From an uncultured Marinoscillum sp. (lineage in GTDB: Bacteria; Bacteroidota; Bacteroidia; Cytophagales; Cyclobacteriaceae), in the NCBI GenBank assembly GCA_902605755.1, contig CACLDR010000007.1, forward strand, positions 1 to 51,899: a DNA stretch of 51,899 nt, written 5' to 3'. This document shows positions 20,001-28,797 of this stretch, piece after piece. A program made the position numbers and the translations under genes. How positions within the stretch are numbered: the first letter of the stretch is position 1; each line of letters starts with the position of its first letter. The notes under the pieces are model-generated. The model saw only the letters and a list, made by a program, of their open reading frames with translations, made no database searches and was not told where the DNA came from.

Positions 20001-20255
20001 TAAGCTAGCAATTTTCCAATCTTTAATACCCTTAATAATAAATCCCTTCTGTAAAGTAGGTATTATTTTGGCGTTCAAAAAAGAAGTTTTTCCTGAACCT
20101 GGCTCCCCTAGGAGAGCAACAAAATTAGTATCAGATAATTGTCGTAAAAGTGATAATTCTATACTTTCATTACCATGATAAAGTGAAGCATCTTGAATTT
20201 CGAAACTTGCTAGACCTTTAAAAGGATTTTTGTCTTTTGATTTATTGGGAGTCAT
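17019..20255 (-). CDS. nSTAND ATPase with membrane helix, coiled coil and WD40-like propeller
   Basis: This 1078-residue protein begins with NPFKGLASF and a GEPGSGKT Walker A (50-57), followed by a Walker B-like ILLNIDRLDDLF (147-158) and the WPRLEKWVHDERE segment (about 413-425) typical of novel STAND ATPases. One membrane helix (about 511-533) and a long Ala/Lys/Glu coiled coil (about 535-650) follow. The C-terminal part (about 730-1060) is beta-rich with at least one clear WD40 blade (SGGRDNKINIWD). STAND proteins are ligand-triggered switches for signalling or defence. The start overlaps the baseplate gene stop by 14 nt, indicating translational coupling with CIS genes. What it senses is unknown. 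Confidence 0.88.
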   Translation of the reverse strand: MTPNKSKDKNPFKGLASFEIQDASLYHGNESIELSLLRQLSDTNFVALLGEPGSGKTSFLNAKIIPTLQKGFIIKGIKDWKIASLYPGINPIRSLASALAQVNFIRSTPNDKVDPGLIEKFEKILTHHKYGIIEILEEHKLIANCNILLNIDRLDDLFHLKKKGEDSLELDIFLTRLEEIINQSVYPISTIVSMRSKRSYDLASYFADRSTFIETVNKNQVNLPIFSIADLMSSIDFFESKGYMTFDTEVKDHISVYYKTNLISLGEFQHAMRLSASRSIENGRDNISMEDLESISGFKNSINDQLENIFETFSEGYQNNCRLVFQILASESEHGFELFMSILEISDFTNIEPEVIIKIIEQFVDDKCGAIKIDPIIGADQRLDHLNHLLDDSKNIITPYSRISIEEEILISKWPRLEKWVHDERENATIYKSVFMDVSRGEVLYEGEKLRTILNWYKEVNPQIGWATRYGINHSLVKEFLDKSEEKFNTAQRILDQEDKSRRIKAKRNAFIGGVFLLITIGLILVSIYFTGFAIDKKIEADNAKRDAKREKIAAQQAMNIAQEQADKAEIASYTAKRDSIRSIEKNQEADIAKSQAAKALKQAKNARRDAQLLTKRQNALKIKLIESERDIENKRVEFQYYAVLGQINTICSEVLELAATPISDNIIIAANLIALGYKRLNSLDGPLYNDLIQKFPNSSLKMKTEFQLSKKNLIQALGNVFQKLDIDLNTEFSKIQFGTVLDLNTAKSKLAIGTDQSDIYEINLPSENKFYNTDFIISNRYVRLREITSGIRSIKYVGSGDNLIYGTVDGKIFQNTMQRFAADKKVKGSVNGIFNLPSGDLLISNSLGDLTYLKGDLTSESYAKLSYVNIKHDVNVIDFSYESDMAAINGRLSEIEFWSCAPDGEIKFKEKMRIEGMTSKVTSLKFIDSKNWIILGTQKGTFFIYSLQEKKVIFQNKSAHSSALTVLVTDPLNRFIVSGGRDNKINIWDMELLTDEFIPVVFQMNQAIQDIAFLDNDWFISLSRGQNNLGTDKNSVGRMSLWSVNLALFAKKFAQFKKTWLIEDFEYNDLYHKYIPN

Positions 20256-23200
20256 TAGAAATCAGTAAATCAAAAATTTTATCGGAAAGACTTAATCTCT
20301 CAGATCTGGTTTCAATGGAATCTTCTTTTAATTTACCCAGATAATCAAAATATAATTTTTCAAAATTATTCATTTGATCGAAATCAAGTCCAACCAAACT
20401 CACAGACAAATGCGCAGGCAATGAATCAAATAAAACTTTATGGAACAATTTAAAATAACTTTTTCTATTAAATTTATCAGTCCAATTAGGATAAACTATA
20501 CTTAATCGAAAATTAAAATCATTTGCTGTACGACTTCCTATACGATGATACCTCAAATTTAAACCTTTACTCCCCTTTTGCGCCAAATCTTTAAAATAAA
20601 CCATTAAATCTTTGATGTAATTTTGTGATTTTATTAAGGAAGAAAATCGCTTTTCTAAAATACCTATTTTCCTTTTTGAATCATCTAATAAGTAAATAAT
20701 AAATAAATTTGGTGATTCCTCAATTATTTCATAATGATCAATGTCTTTTGCATATGAAAGCAAAACATTAGATTTTTCATTATTTTCTGGAATGTTTTCA
20801 GGCTCAAATCCAGAAACTAAAACTTCATTTTTTTCATTTAATATTTGAAACAAAAATTCTTTAGTATTATCTAGTTTAATGTATTTTGAGAATTGTTTCT
20901 CGTTTTTTATAATTTGAAAAGAGTCTATTGATGAGGAGATGAATTTTTTAGCTTCACCTTCAGTCTGAAATGCTTTTATAGATTTGGCCAAATAAGTACC
21001 TATTGCATTCTTTAAAATTACTTTATAATCACCTGAATTTGAACTTAAAACAATGTAATTATTCACATAGCTTGCCAATACAATTGCATCCTTTGCTGCA
21101 CTTAGTTGAGATGTTTCATCTGCGATTATGATACTTTGAAAAAGCTCATTCTTTTCGTTTTCATCAAGTAAGATGTAGTTAGCTTGAGTTTGATCTACTG
21201 GACGCAAAAGGATATGCTCTACTGCATGAAAATTTTGACAAGATTGATTCTTCTCCGCAAAATATTGAAGGATTTTGAATAGTTTTTGCTTAGCAGCTGA
21301 CTCAGAATTTAATGCTATTAATTTGGTTGAATTTTCTCCTATTGGAGGATCAAAATAAATAATATACTTATCATTTTCTTGTTTAATACTATAATTTTTT
21401 TGATTTGAACCATATTGAAATAAATATTTTACATATTTAGATGAATTAATTAAAAAAGTAACTTTATCTGAAGAAACTCCCGTCTTTAATGCTATTGACT
21501 TTTTCTGTGTTTTGGAATTCGTTAGAAAATCAATAGAAGCACTTGTCAATTTTTTAGGACTCAAACTATTTTTAAAGTCATCTTTAACAATGAATGGGCT
21601 GCTATTATCTGCAAATCCCATCGTATATGACACTTTTCGCTTGAAAGGTGGTGATTTAAGATGTGCATCTTCACTTAAAATGTTGATACCTTTTGCTAAA
21701 TATTTATTGGCATGGATAACCTCATTCAGAAATGAAGATTTGGTCATAAGATATTCTCTCTCAATTTCACTTTGTGACTTCCCCTTAAAAACAGAATCAT
21801 CAAAAAAAGCCTGAAAGCTATATCTAAAATCTTCTCCAAATCTTGCCAGAACATGATGAATTAATCTGTTTTTACGATCAAAACAATCATCACGCATAGA
21901 TATGATTTTAGATAAATCATCAGCAGACATACTTACAAACAAGTCCTTGTCGAGCAACTCAGCACTCATTCTCTCAAGCAGAGTGACTTTTAGTTCATCA
22001 ACTTTATTCCCATCCAATTTATCAAGATCATTATTTTCAATCTTTGAAGTTGTTTTTAAACGCTGACCAATACCATATATCTGATTAATAAGATCATGAG
22101 TTTTAGGATGTACATATTTCCTTTTTAGCTTTCTTATATTTTTTAAATCATTTTCATATGGCTTCCAATCCGCCTTAACTATCTTTTCTACTTCTATAAA
22201 TTTATCTTTCAAATCCAATCTTAAATCCTTGAGCTTAACAGCTTCTTTTTCACTCAATTGATTTTTTCGATCATCGAGCTCTTTAATGAGTTTTTCGAGT
22301 TTGACAGCACTAATTAACTTTTTAACGAATAGTTCTTTGGAGTCATTTAATCCATCTTCAATCTTTTGTCCAAAATAAGTGGACTTCGACATTTCGCCGA
22401 AATCAGTAACATTAAGCAATCTAGATATAGAAGACAATTGAGATAAATGGTTAGCCATAATTTGATCAAAAAAAGCCAAATAACCACGGAGCTGGGCAGA
22501 TTTAGCTTTTCGCAAGGGGCTTTCTTCAGGGCTTGGAATATAAGTGCCCACTCCAAATAACTCCGGAAATGATCTTTGGATAGGTAAGTAGGTATTTAAT
22601 GTTTTTGTTTTAACATTATTTATCTTTTCCTTTGATTTTTTTAATATTTTGTAGCTAGGCTCAGTATTTGCATTTAATAATTCAGTTGCATAAAGAACTG
22701 CTTCTACATTGAAATTTTCTTTTGTTCCTCCTTTCTGAAGGCTAAGGTCGAAATTTTTAAAAAGGTCTAACTGACCTCCTTGGCCTATGATTCCTAATGT
22801 TAAAAACTTTCCATTAGGTACCTCTATTACATCTCCCAAAATAGGAATGCCCCCAATTCCCAATCGAAGAGTAAGTACATCTCTTACTCCACGGATATCT
22901 AAAATGTGATCTGTCAATTTTGAAACATAAAATTCATCAGCCTTTTCTCTAAGAAATTCCTCTTTTATAAAACCATTTTTGAATGATGGAATACCATAAA
23001 TTTCCTCCATAGATTTGCCATCTGAAATCATTTGCTCTAGGGTAAAGAATGGAACTAGGGGATTAAAATATCGCTCAGTTACAAATAATATCTTAGATAA
23101 AATATCCTCTGTATCAGCGCGCTGGTCAATATCTATTTCAAATGAAAGTGATAATTTTTCAGGATTTAAAATACTTATTCTTGATATATCCTCGCAAAGA

Positions 23201-23700
23201 TTTCTGTGTGCATGAAATAATTTTTTAACCTCTAATTTAATTTGATCAAAATCTTTAGCCTGGACATGACTTTTTACGAGAATTTCAATGTTATAAAGTC
23301 CAATTATTCCCCCCAAATGATCATCTACTTTCGAAATCCAACAATTTGAAAGTACTCCTGAAAAATGATCTAATATCAATATTCGGTAGTCATTGATTGT
23401 AACAACTCCGGGTGAAAAAGCTATTTCGGGTGAAATTAATGCATGTTTTTTAAGTGTACTTTGTTTATCTCCTTCATGAAATAAAATAGTCTCAATATCA
23501 AGATTGGTTCGGAATGAGATGTCTGTTAAAGCATAAGAAAATTGTTCTAAAATTGTAACTCCAGGATCATGGGCATTATAATCCGTCCAAATATCCCCAG
23601 AAATTTTTTGCGTATTGACTATGGCCTCCTTGCGCAAAAAATCATAATTCATACCATTCGGTACATCTTTATTCTGAATTATTTTTATATCCTCCTCCAA
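20242..23700 (-). CDS. CIS baseplate protein (Pvc12-like)
   Basis: This 1152-residue protein carries the signature of the second large CIS baseplate protein near its N-terminus: SGDIWTDYNAHDPGVTILEQ followed by FSYALTDISFRT. The rest mixes beta-rich segments with a Lys/Glu-rich helical insertion (about 430-560). It probably forms part of the baseplate wedge together with the Pvc11-like protein encoded just before it. The start is a TTG at 23700; an in-frame stop lies a few codons upstream, and the first internal Met (residue 16) would give a shorter N-terminus than expected. It lies 25 nt after the fibre-like gene and overlaps the STAND gene by 14 nt. Confidence 0.86.
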   Translation of the reverse strand: MEEDIKIIQNKDVPNGMNYDFLRKEAIVNTQKISGDIWTDYNAHDPGVTILEQFSYALTDISFRTNLDIETILFHEGDKQSTLKKHALISPEIAFSPGVVTINDYRILILDHFSGVLSNCWISKVDDHLGGIIGLYNIEILVKSHVQAKDFDQIKLEVKKLFHAHRNLCEDISRISILNPEKLSLSFEIDIDQRADTEDILSKILFVTERYFNPLVPFFTLEQMISDGKSMEEIYGIPSFKNGFIKEEFLREKADEFYVSKLTDHILDIRGVRDVLTLRLGIGGIPILGDVIEVPNGKFLTLGIIGQGGQLDLFKNFDLSLQKGGTKENFNVEAVLYATELLNANTEPSYKILKKSKEKINNVKTKTLNTYLPIQRSFPELFGVGTYIPSPEESPLRKAKSAQLRGYLAFFDQIMANHLSQLSSISRLLNVTDFGEMSKSTYFGQKIEDGLNDSKELFVKKLISAVKLEKLIKELDDRKNQLSEKEAVKLKDLRLDLKDKFIEVEKIVKADWKPYENDLKNIRKLKRKYVHPKTHDLINQIYGIGQRLKTTSKIENNDLDKLDGNKVDELKVTLLERMSAELLDKDLFVSMSADDLSKIISMRDDCFDRKNRLIHHVLARFGEDFRYSFQAFFDDSVFKGKSQSEIEREYLMTKSSFLNEVIHANKYLAKGINILSEDAHLKSPPFKRKVSYTMGFADNSSPFIVKDDFKNSLSPKKLTSASIDFLTNSKTQKKSIALKTGVSSDKVTFLINSSKYVKYLFQYGSNQKNYSIKQENDKYIIYFDPPIGENSTKLIALNSESAAKQKLFKILQYFAEKNQSCQNFHAVEHILLRPVDQTQANYILLDENEKNELFQSIIIADETSQLSAAKDAIVLASYVNNYIVLSSNSGDYKVILKNAIGTYLAKSIKAFQTEGEAKKFISSSIDSFQIIKNEKQFSKYIKLDNTKEFLFQILNEKNEVLVSGFEPENIPENNEKSNVLLSYAKDIDHYEIIEESPNLFIIYLLDDSKRKIGILEKRFSSLIKSQNYIKDLMVYFKDLAQKGSKGLNLRYHRIGSRTANDFNFRLSIVYPNWTDKFNRKSYFKLFHKVLFDSLPAHLSVSLVGLDFDQMNNFEKLYFDYLGKLKEDSIETRSERLSLSDKIFDLLISNDSQ

Positions 23701-23725
23701 TATTACATGTTTATGTTACTTTATC

Positions 23726-24472
23726 CTATCCCAAACTTTCATCCCATAAAGAGGTAATATGATATTTTATTTGTACCACCTGATTATTTTCATCATTCCC
23801 ATAATGCTGAGCAGATTTAATCTCTAATCGATATTGACCATTTATTGTTCGTTTCCATCGAAATTTTAATCGGTGCCAAAACCATCCATATTTTGCCTGC
23901 GTAATATTAATTTTATTATTCCTACCGTCATGAGTCCCAACTGCAATTACATGCGCAAAAGCATATTTTCCACGTTGCTTCACTCCTTCCACCTTTGCCA
24001 CAATTTCAAACATATTACAGCCGGATAAATTCTCAATCATAATGTGCCACTCTCCATCGGCAGAAATAACTGCTTTACGAGGGTAAGTTCCTACTCTGAC
24101 TTTCATTCCAACAGCACCATCAACTTCGAGCGGAAACAGAGGTGAAGTGGTCCCCAAACCTACATTCCCACCTTTTTGTAAAAAGAGTCTGCTACCAATC
24201 TTACCCTCGGATATACTCAATCCCTTGGACCTTTCATTTGGATTAACTGATATACTCCATGCAGCATGAGTTTCTTTGATATCTTCGAAAAAACTTATTA
24301 ACTTTTGGGAGTCACCAATAGGAGATAACTTAAGCCCATCTTCCACATTTTTGGCAAATCCGTCATCAATTTTATTAATAGTGGAATCGATTAAATTAGT
24401 GAAATGAACCTCGGTAGGTATTTGTCCCCTTTGAAAAAATCTCTTCAGTGTTGATCGATTAAAAATTTCCAT
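23726..24472 (-). CDS. Short tail-fibre-like CIS protein
   Basis: This 248-residue protein lies between the two big baseplate genes. The N-terminus (RSTLKRFFQRGQIP, then FTNLIDSTINKIDDG) is a helical segment like those at the start of CIS fibre or baseplate-attached proteins of Bacteroidota. Around residues 135-155 it has NVGLGTTSPLFPLEVDG, close to the NVGIGTTxPxxxLxVxG motif common in fibre stalks ahead of receptor-binding or S74 domains. No S74 chaperone is seen; the C-terminal 100 residues are beta-strand rich with many aromatics. It may be a short receptor-binding or baseplate-decorating fibre (Pvc13-like by role). The function is inferred. Confidence 0.62.
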   Translation of the reverse strand: MEIFNRSTLKRFFQRGQIPTEVHFTNLIDSTINKIDDGFAKNVEDGLKLSPIGDSQKLISFFEDIKETHAAWSISVNPNERSKGLSISEGKIGSRLFLQKGGNVGLGTTSPLFPLEVDGAVGMKVRVGTYPRKAVISADGEWHIMIENLSGCNMFEIVAKVEGVKQRGKYAFAHVIAVGTHDGRNNKINITQAKYGWFWHRLKFRWKRTINGQYRLEIKSAQHYGNDENNQVVQIKYHITSLWDESLG

Positions 24473-24487
24473 AATAAAATTTAAACT

Positions 24488-27400
24488 TTAAACATCCAAT
24501 TCAATAGCATAATAAGTATCTTTTTCAAGATCATAACGAGGAAATATAAGTTCATCTTCTTCATCACTTGAAATGACGAAATCACTTCCAATTTTCATAG
24601 TATTAATTTTAGTTTCCTCGGGCAAAGCTCCTTTATTTCGATCAATCAGTTCTATATCATGCTCATCACTAGGAATTAAAACACTCCAGGGTGAAGTTGA
24701 TTTCAATATATTATTAGTCCCTTTATTCATGGCTGAATCTGAGATATTGAATCGACCATTGTCATAATGAATTAATACGACCGAAAATTTCGTAATGTAA
24801 GTAATATAATCTAATGATTCAATAAAAGTCATAATGTCGTCTCTTTCTATAGAACCTCCTAAGTTCATTTCCCCTTGAATACTGGAAAACCAAGGACAAA
24901 TAAAATTTTGAAGATCTCTTTGAAATTTTTTCATAAACTCCCCTGACCCACTGTTATTATTAACTTTAATCTGACCTGTTATCTTGACCTTTTCAAAAGT
25001 AGTATTTATAACTTCAATCTTGGCGAAAGGAGATATTATGTTTTCGACAAAGGTCTGAATCGCTTTAAGTTCATAGTAATCGAGTTTGGGTAAATAAAAT
25101 TTTTCTTTAAAAGAAAACTTAGGTATTACAATTATTTTAATCAGTCCAGTCATGACACTATTTGGATTACTAAAATGATTGATACATTTAACCTGGAATA
25201 AATTCGGAAATGATTCTAGAATGATTTTTTCTATAAATGTAGGTGTAATACCTCTATTTTTATGTTGAATCCTCTCAGATACTCTCGTATAGAAATCAGA
25301 AATCAATTCCTTTTTCCTACCTCCAAAAGACGCATACGACTGACTAACATTACTAACTTCATCTTTAGCTTTAATCAGCCTATTTATAGTTCCAGCAGGA
25401 ATATTCTGCTTCCAATAAGCATTTTCCTTATGTGCAATCCAAGTCGCCATTACACCATTACTCTTAACCAATTTAATTTTTGATAAGAGTCTTGAGTTAT
25501 TAGGTGTCGAAGCTCTTATCCAATATTTATCATTCGGTAAAATATCGTGAGATTTATTTATTGATGTTGGAACCCGCAGCTGTACAATACCACTCGTTGT
25601 AAAATTATGAGTTCCATCGTTTATTATCTCATTTTTATCAAAATAGATCCATTCATTGTTTACTAAAAATGACCATCGGATTGAGGGAATCTCTATTTGA
25701 TCGATTTCATTTTGGATATTATCCTCTAATTCAAAATACAACGAAAGCTCAATAGGTACATGAAGATTTTTTAATCCAATAATCAAATAACCTTCATCAT
25801 TAAATTGCGGAAACCAATGATTATGAGAGGGAATACCTTTGTCAAAAATTAGCGAATTGCCAAAAGGATGAAGATGATAAATTTGATCATTACTTGTTTT
25901 GACATTATTACTCAATTTGTTTTGATCCAATGTAAGCAAACTATTCGCAGAGTATTTTAACGTCATCTCTCTTATTTGGGGAGATATAGGTTCTCTCGGG
26001 ATAGGTACTTGTGGCCTTTCTTTAGTAGAGGGGAAAATTCCAGCCTTAGGCTGTGGGACATTATCTAAGAGGGCTTTTGCATACAATTCTGTATACAAAC
26101 CAAAACCAAAACCATCTTCGGGTTCTAGCAATTCTATTTTTAAAAATCCAGTTTTTGATCGGCTATCAAAATTGTCGATATCAACATCCTCATAAATAGG
26201 CTTAATTTTTAATTTGTCGATATTTATGTTATTCAGATATGATTGATTACTCAATTTATCATCATTCAAACTATTAAATAGATCAAAATTTTGCACATTT
26301 TCTACTTCGAAAGGGTGGAACTGGAAGTCAGTTAAACATGTAATACCCACCTTAAAAGAATCATTATTAATGCCATTATTATAGTCTCTATAGTAATTCT
26401 TAAATCCACCTAATTTTTTAGGTAAATTATGCCACTTAATCTTGATAGCTAAATCAGTTATACTTTTTTGAAAAATTTCTTCATTCCCTATCAAAAAATA
26501 AGCTCCTAATTCGGGAGCTGAACCAAATGGTGAAAATGGAACGGTTATATCTAATTTTCCTAAATCATTAAGCACCGATAAATTTTTTAATTCTGAGACG
26601 TCTACTCTTATCTCACAAGTCTCGATCACCAGTTCTTTAATATAAGAATATGCATACATGGCCCTTTCCGAGGACAGCTTAAACTCAAAGACAGGCCATT
26701 CAGTTGAATATCCTTCACCATGTACTTCTTTATCATATCCCAATATTTCTGGATCACCCCTGTCAAAGGCCATTTGAAATTGTATTTCCCCAGAAACCCA
26801 GTTTTTGGGAGGAACTATTTCATAAGAGGTTATATCAAACCAACCCCCTAATGTAGTGGCTCTAATATCAAATATATTTGATATTATTTTCTTAAAACCT
26901 GCAGCGGCAGATAGTCCCTCCTCAAGAGAAATTTCTTCAATAAAACTAATCAAGGCTGAAAGTGATTTAAGGCTAAACTTATAATTTAAGGTTACCAATC
27001 GCACGCCTTCTTTTAGTACCAAAATCGGAGAAGATAGTGCAAAGCCAATTCTCGCTTGCTCCATATCACGATCCTTTAAACTGACATCAGATTGGTCTTT
27101 TCCAAAAGAATCAAAGGACATTGGATTATTTGAATTATCAACTGTTTTACCTTCATCACTCAACATTATTTCTTTTTGAAAAATATTTGATACTGATTTA
27201 AAAGTATTACCTAAACCAATAATACCGTTTTGAGCGACATGGATCAACTTTAAATCTGAAACTTGGGCGGAATTTAATTCTATGCTATGATCTGTTTCAT
27301 AGGTATATTCGTAACCTTCTTCGTCGATTCCAGCGTACAACAACGTTCCTTTAAGAAGATCGTATTTGACAATATGATCTGAAGCTTCCAAAGCTACAAA

Positions 27401-28285
27401 TACCTGATCCGGAACAGCTTGTCTAACTTTTTGTCCTAAAAGATCAAAGTAAAAATAATCCAATTGCTTTGTCAGAATATTATTGATATCTTTCTGAGCA
27501 TGGTTATAACCTTTCAAAAAGGCCAACAATAAAGAAATATGGGGTGGGTGATAAGGATAGTTTATTAACACATCCTCTAATAATTTTGGTGCTGTAGACT
27601 TCATATAATTCGCAAACCCCAAAATTGAATTAAAAATCACTGAAAGTTCTTTAATGACTTTGTTAAGATCTAAAGTTGTGCCACTTTTATTTGTATCAAT
27701 AAATTCATCTGATCGTTCAGTCCAAATTTTATCAAACAAGTCAATGTCAAATAACTCATATTCTGGCAATAAAGATTGGTTTTTAATCTCCTGTACCAAT
27801 CTAAAAAATTCCCTTAACTGCTGAGATAAACTTGTTACTATAGAATTACTCAACTGTTTAAATAAGCTGTTCTCAGAAAGGTAGACTACATTAATCTTAG
27901 ACTTTACGTACCACTCATCAATAGTTTTAAATAAATTGATGATTAATGTTAGTTGTTCTAAAAATTGTTCACTAAACTTAGAGGTATCCTTTAGCTTATT
28001 TAAAGCATTCTCTCCTTTCTTGTATCTTTTATTCAACGAGTTGGTATCAAATGATTCGATCGATGCGATTTGAAAGGCTAGGTTTTGATTAAAAAAATCA
28101 AACCAATCACCTTCAGGCTCATTGTCATTATTTACAAATTGAATATTAGCACTAAAATCTTGGATGAAATTCAACAAATCAGATAATGATCTTTCGTCGA
28201 TACGAATAAAATCTTTTTGAAGATATCTACTATACCTATTTAATACTGAAGATCCATTTGACTTAAAAGTATCTAACTGATTCAT
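24488..28285 (-). CDS. CIS baseplate J/gp6-like wedge protein (Pvc11-like)
   Basis: This protein has about 1265 residues. The frame can open with GTG at 28291, overlapping the gp25 stop, but ATG at 28285, two nucleotides after that stop, is the better start. The N-terminal part is helical; the segment HPPHISLLLAFLKGYNHAQKDINNIL followed by LDYFYFDLLGQKVR is typical of large Bacteroidota CIS baseplate proteins. The C-terminal third contains the baseplate J-like region (RIQHKNRGITPTFIEKIIL, FPNLFQVKCINH, then beta strands). It ends with INTMKIGSDFVIS and a short acidic tail. It should form the wedge that joins sheath, hub and fibres. It is tightly coupled to the gp25 gene. Confidence 0.87.
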   Translation of the reverse strand: MNQLDTFKSNGSSVLNRYSRYLQKDFIRIDERSLSDLLNFIQDFSANIQFVNNDNEPEGDWFDFFNQNLAFQIASIESFDTNSLNKRYKKGENALNKLKDTSKFSEQFLEQLTLIINLFKTIDEWYVKSKINVVYLSENSLFKQLSNSIVTSLSQQLREFFRLVQEIKNQSLLPEYELFDIDLFDKIWTERSDEFIDTNKSGTTLDLNKVIKELSVIFNSILGFANYMKSTAPKLLEDVLINYPYHPPHISLLLAFLKGYNHAQKDINNILTKQLDYFYFDLLGQKVRQAVPDQVFVALEASDHIVKYDLLKGTLLYAGIDEEGYEYTYETDHSIELNSAQVSDLKLIHVAQNGIIGLGNTFKSVSNIFQKEIMLSDEGKTVDNSNNPMSFDSFGKDQSDVSLKDRDMEQARIGFALSSPILVLKEGVRLVTLNYKFSLKSLSALISFIEEISLEEGLSAAAGFKKIISNIFDIRATTLGGWFDITSYEIVPPKNWVSGEIQFQMAFDRGDPEILGYDKEVHGEGYSTEWPVFEFKLSSERAMYAYSYIKELVIETCEIRVDVSELKNLSVLNDLGKLDITVPFSPFGSAPELGAYFLIGNEEIFQKSITDLAIKIKWHNLPKKLGGFKNYYRDYNNGINNDSFKVGITCLTDFQFHPFEVENVQNFDLFNSLNDDKLSNQSYLNNINIDKLKIKPIYEDVDIDNFDSRSKTGFLKIELLEPEDGFGFGLYTELYAKALLDNVPQPKAGIFPSTKERPQVPIPREPISPQIREMTLKYSANSLLTLDQNKLSNNVKTSNDQIYHLHPFGNSLIFDKGIPSHNHWFPQFNDEGYLIIGLKNLHVPIELSLYFELEDNIQNEIDQIEIPSIRWSFLVNNEWIYFDKNEIINDGTHNFTTSGIVQLRVPTSINKSHDILPNDKYWIRASTPNNSRLLSKIKLVKSNGVMATWIAHKENAYWKQNIPAGTINRLIKAKDEVSNVSQSYASFGGRKKELISDFYTRVSERIQHKNRGITPTFIEKIILESFPNLFQVKCINHFSNPNSVMTGLIKIIVIPKFSFKEKFYLPKLDYYELKAIQTFVENIISPFAKIEVINTTFEKVKITGQIKVNNNSGSGEFMKKFQRDLQNFICPWFSSIQGEMNLGGSIERDDIMTFIESLDYITYITKFSVVLIHYDNGRFNISDSAMNKGTNNILKSTSPWSVLIPSDEHDIELIDRNKGALPEETKINTMKIGSDFVISSDEEDELIFPRYDLEKDTYYAIELDV

Positions 28286-28287
28286 AT

Positions 28288-28710
28288 TCACATATCAGTA
28301 ATATAAGTACCTTCATTTATATAAAAAGGAAATACTGCATTTGTTCTTACATTAACAGATTTTATCATGAATGTCAACTGAATTAAAAGCTGGCCATCCA
28401 TGGCATTTGAATGATCAATATCTACTTTTTCTAAATCTATCCTAGGTTCAAGTCGATTAATTGCTCCCTCAACAGTATCCGCTAATCGGGCGATTGAACC
28501 TTTATTTATACTTTCAAAAATGAAGTTTTTCACATCTGATCCAAAATCTGGTCTCATAATTCTAGAACCTAAATCAGTGAATAAGATTATTTTTAAACTT
28601 TGGATAATATCGATTTCATCTGATACCATATCAACTGTTCTTGTATGCTTATTGAAAGAGGGGGGGAAACTCCAACCTGTACCTAAAAAGGACTTTAAAT
28701 CTTTACTCAT
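28288..28710 (-). CDS. gp25-like baseplate wedge protein (Pvc9-like)
   Basis: This 140-residue protein matches the GPW/gp25 family: FLGTGWSFPPSF near the start, the D..QSLKIILFTDLGSRIMRPDFGSDV core (about 34-60), where the R-x-x-P-x-F-G motif is the family hallmark, and EPRIDLEKVDI later. gp25 is the small wedge component that nucleates sheath assembly. It is separated from the spike gene by 87 nt; a PAAR gene is often found at this point in PVC-type loci, but no frame for one exists here. The next gene starts at or within two nucleotides of its stop. Confidence 0.95.
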   Translation of the reverse strand: MSKDLKSFLGTGWSFPPSFNKHTRTVDMVSDEIDIIQSLKIILFTDLGSRIMRPDFGSDVKNFIFESINKGSIARLADTVEGAINRLEPRIDLEKVDIDHSNAMDGQLLIQLTFMIKSVNVRTNAVFPFYINEGTYITDM

Positions 28711-28797
28711 TGCTATTAGTAATTTCTAAATTGTATTTTTTCTCTAAAATTATTTATTCCGTTATCCTAATAATTCGTGATCTAATAAAAATATAAT

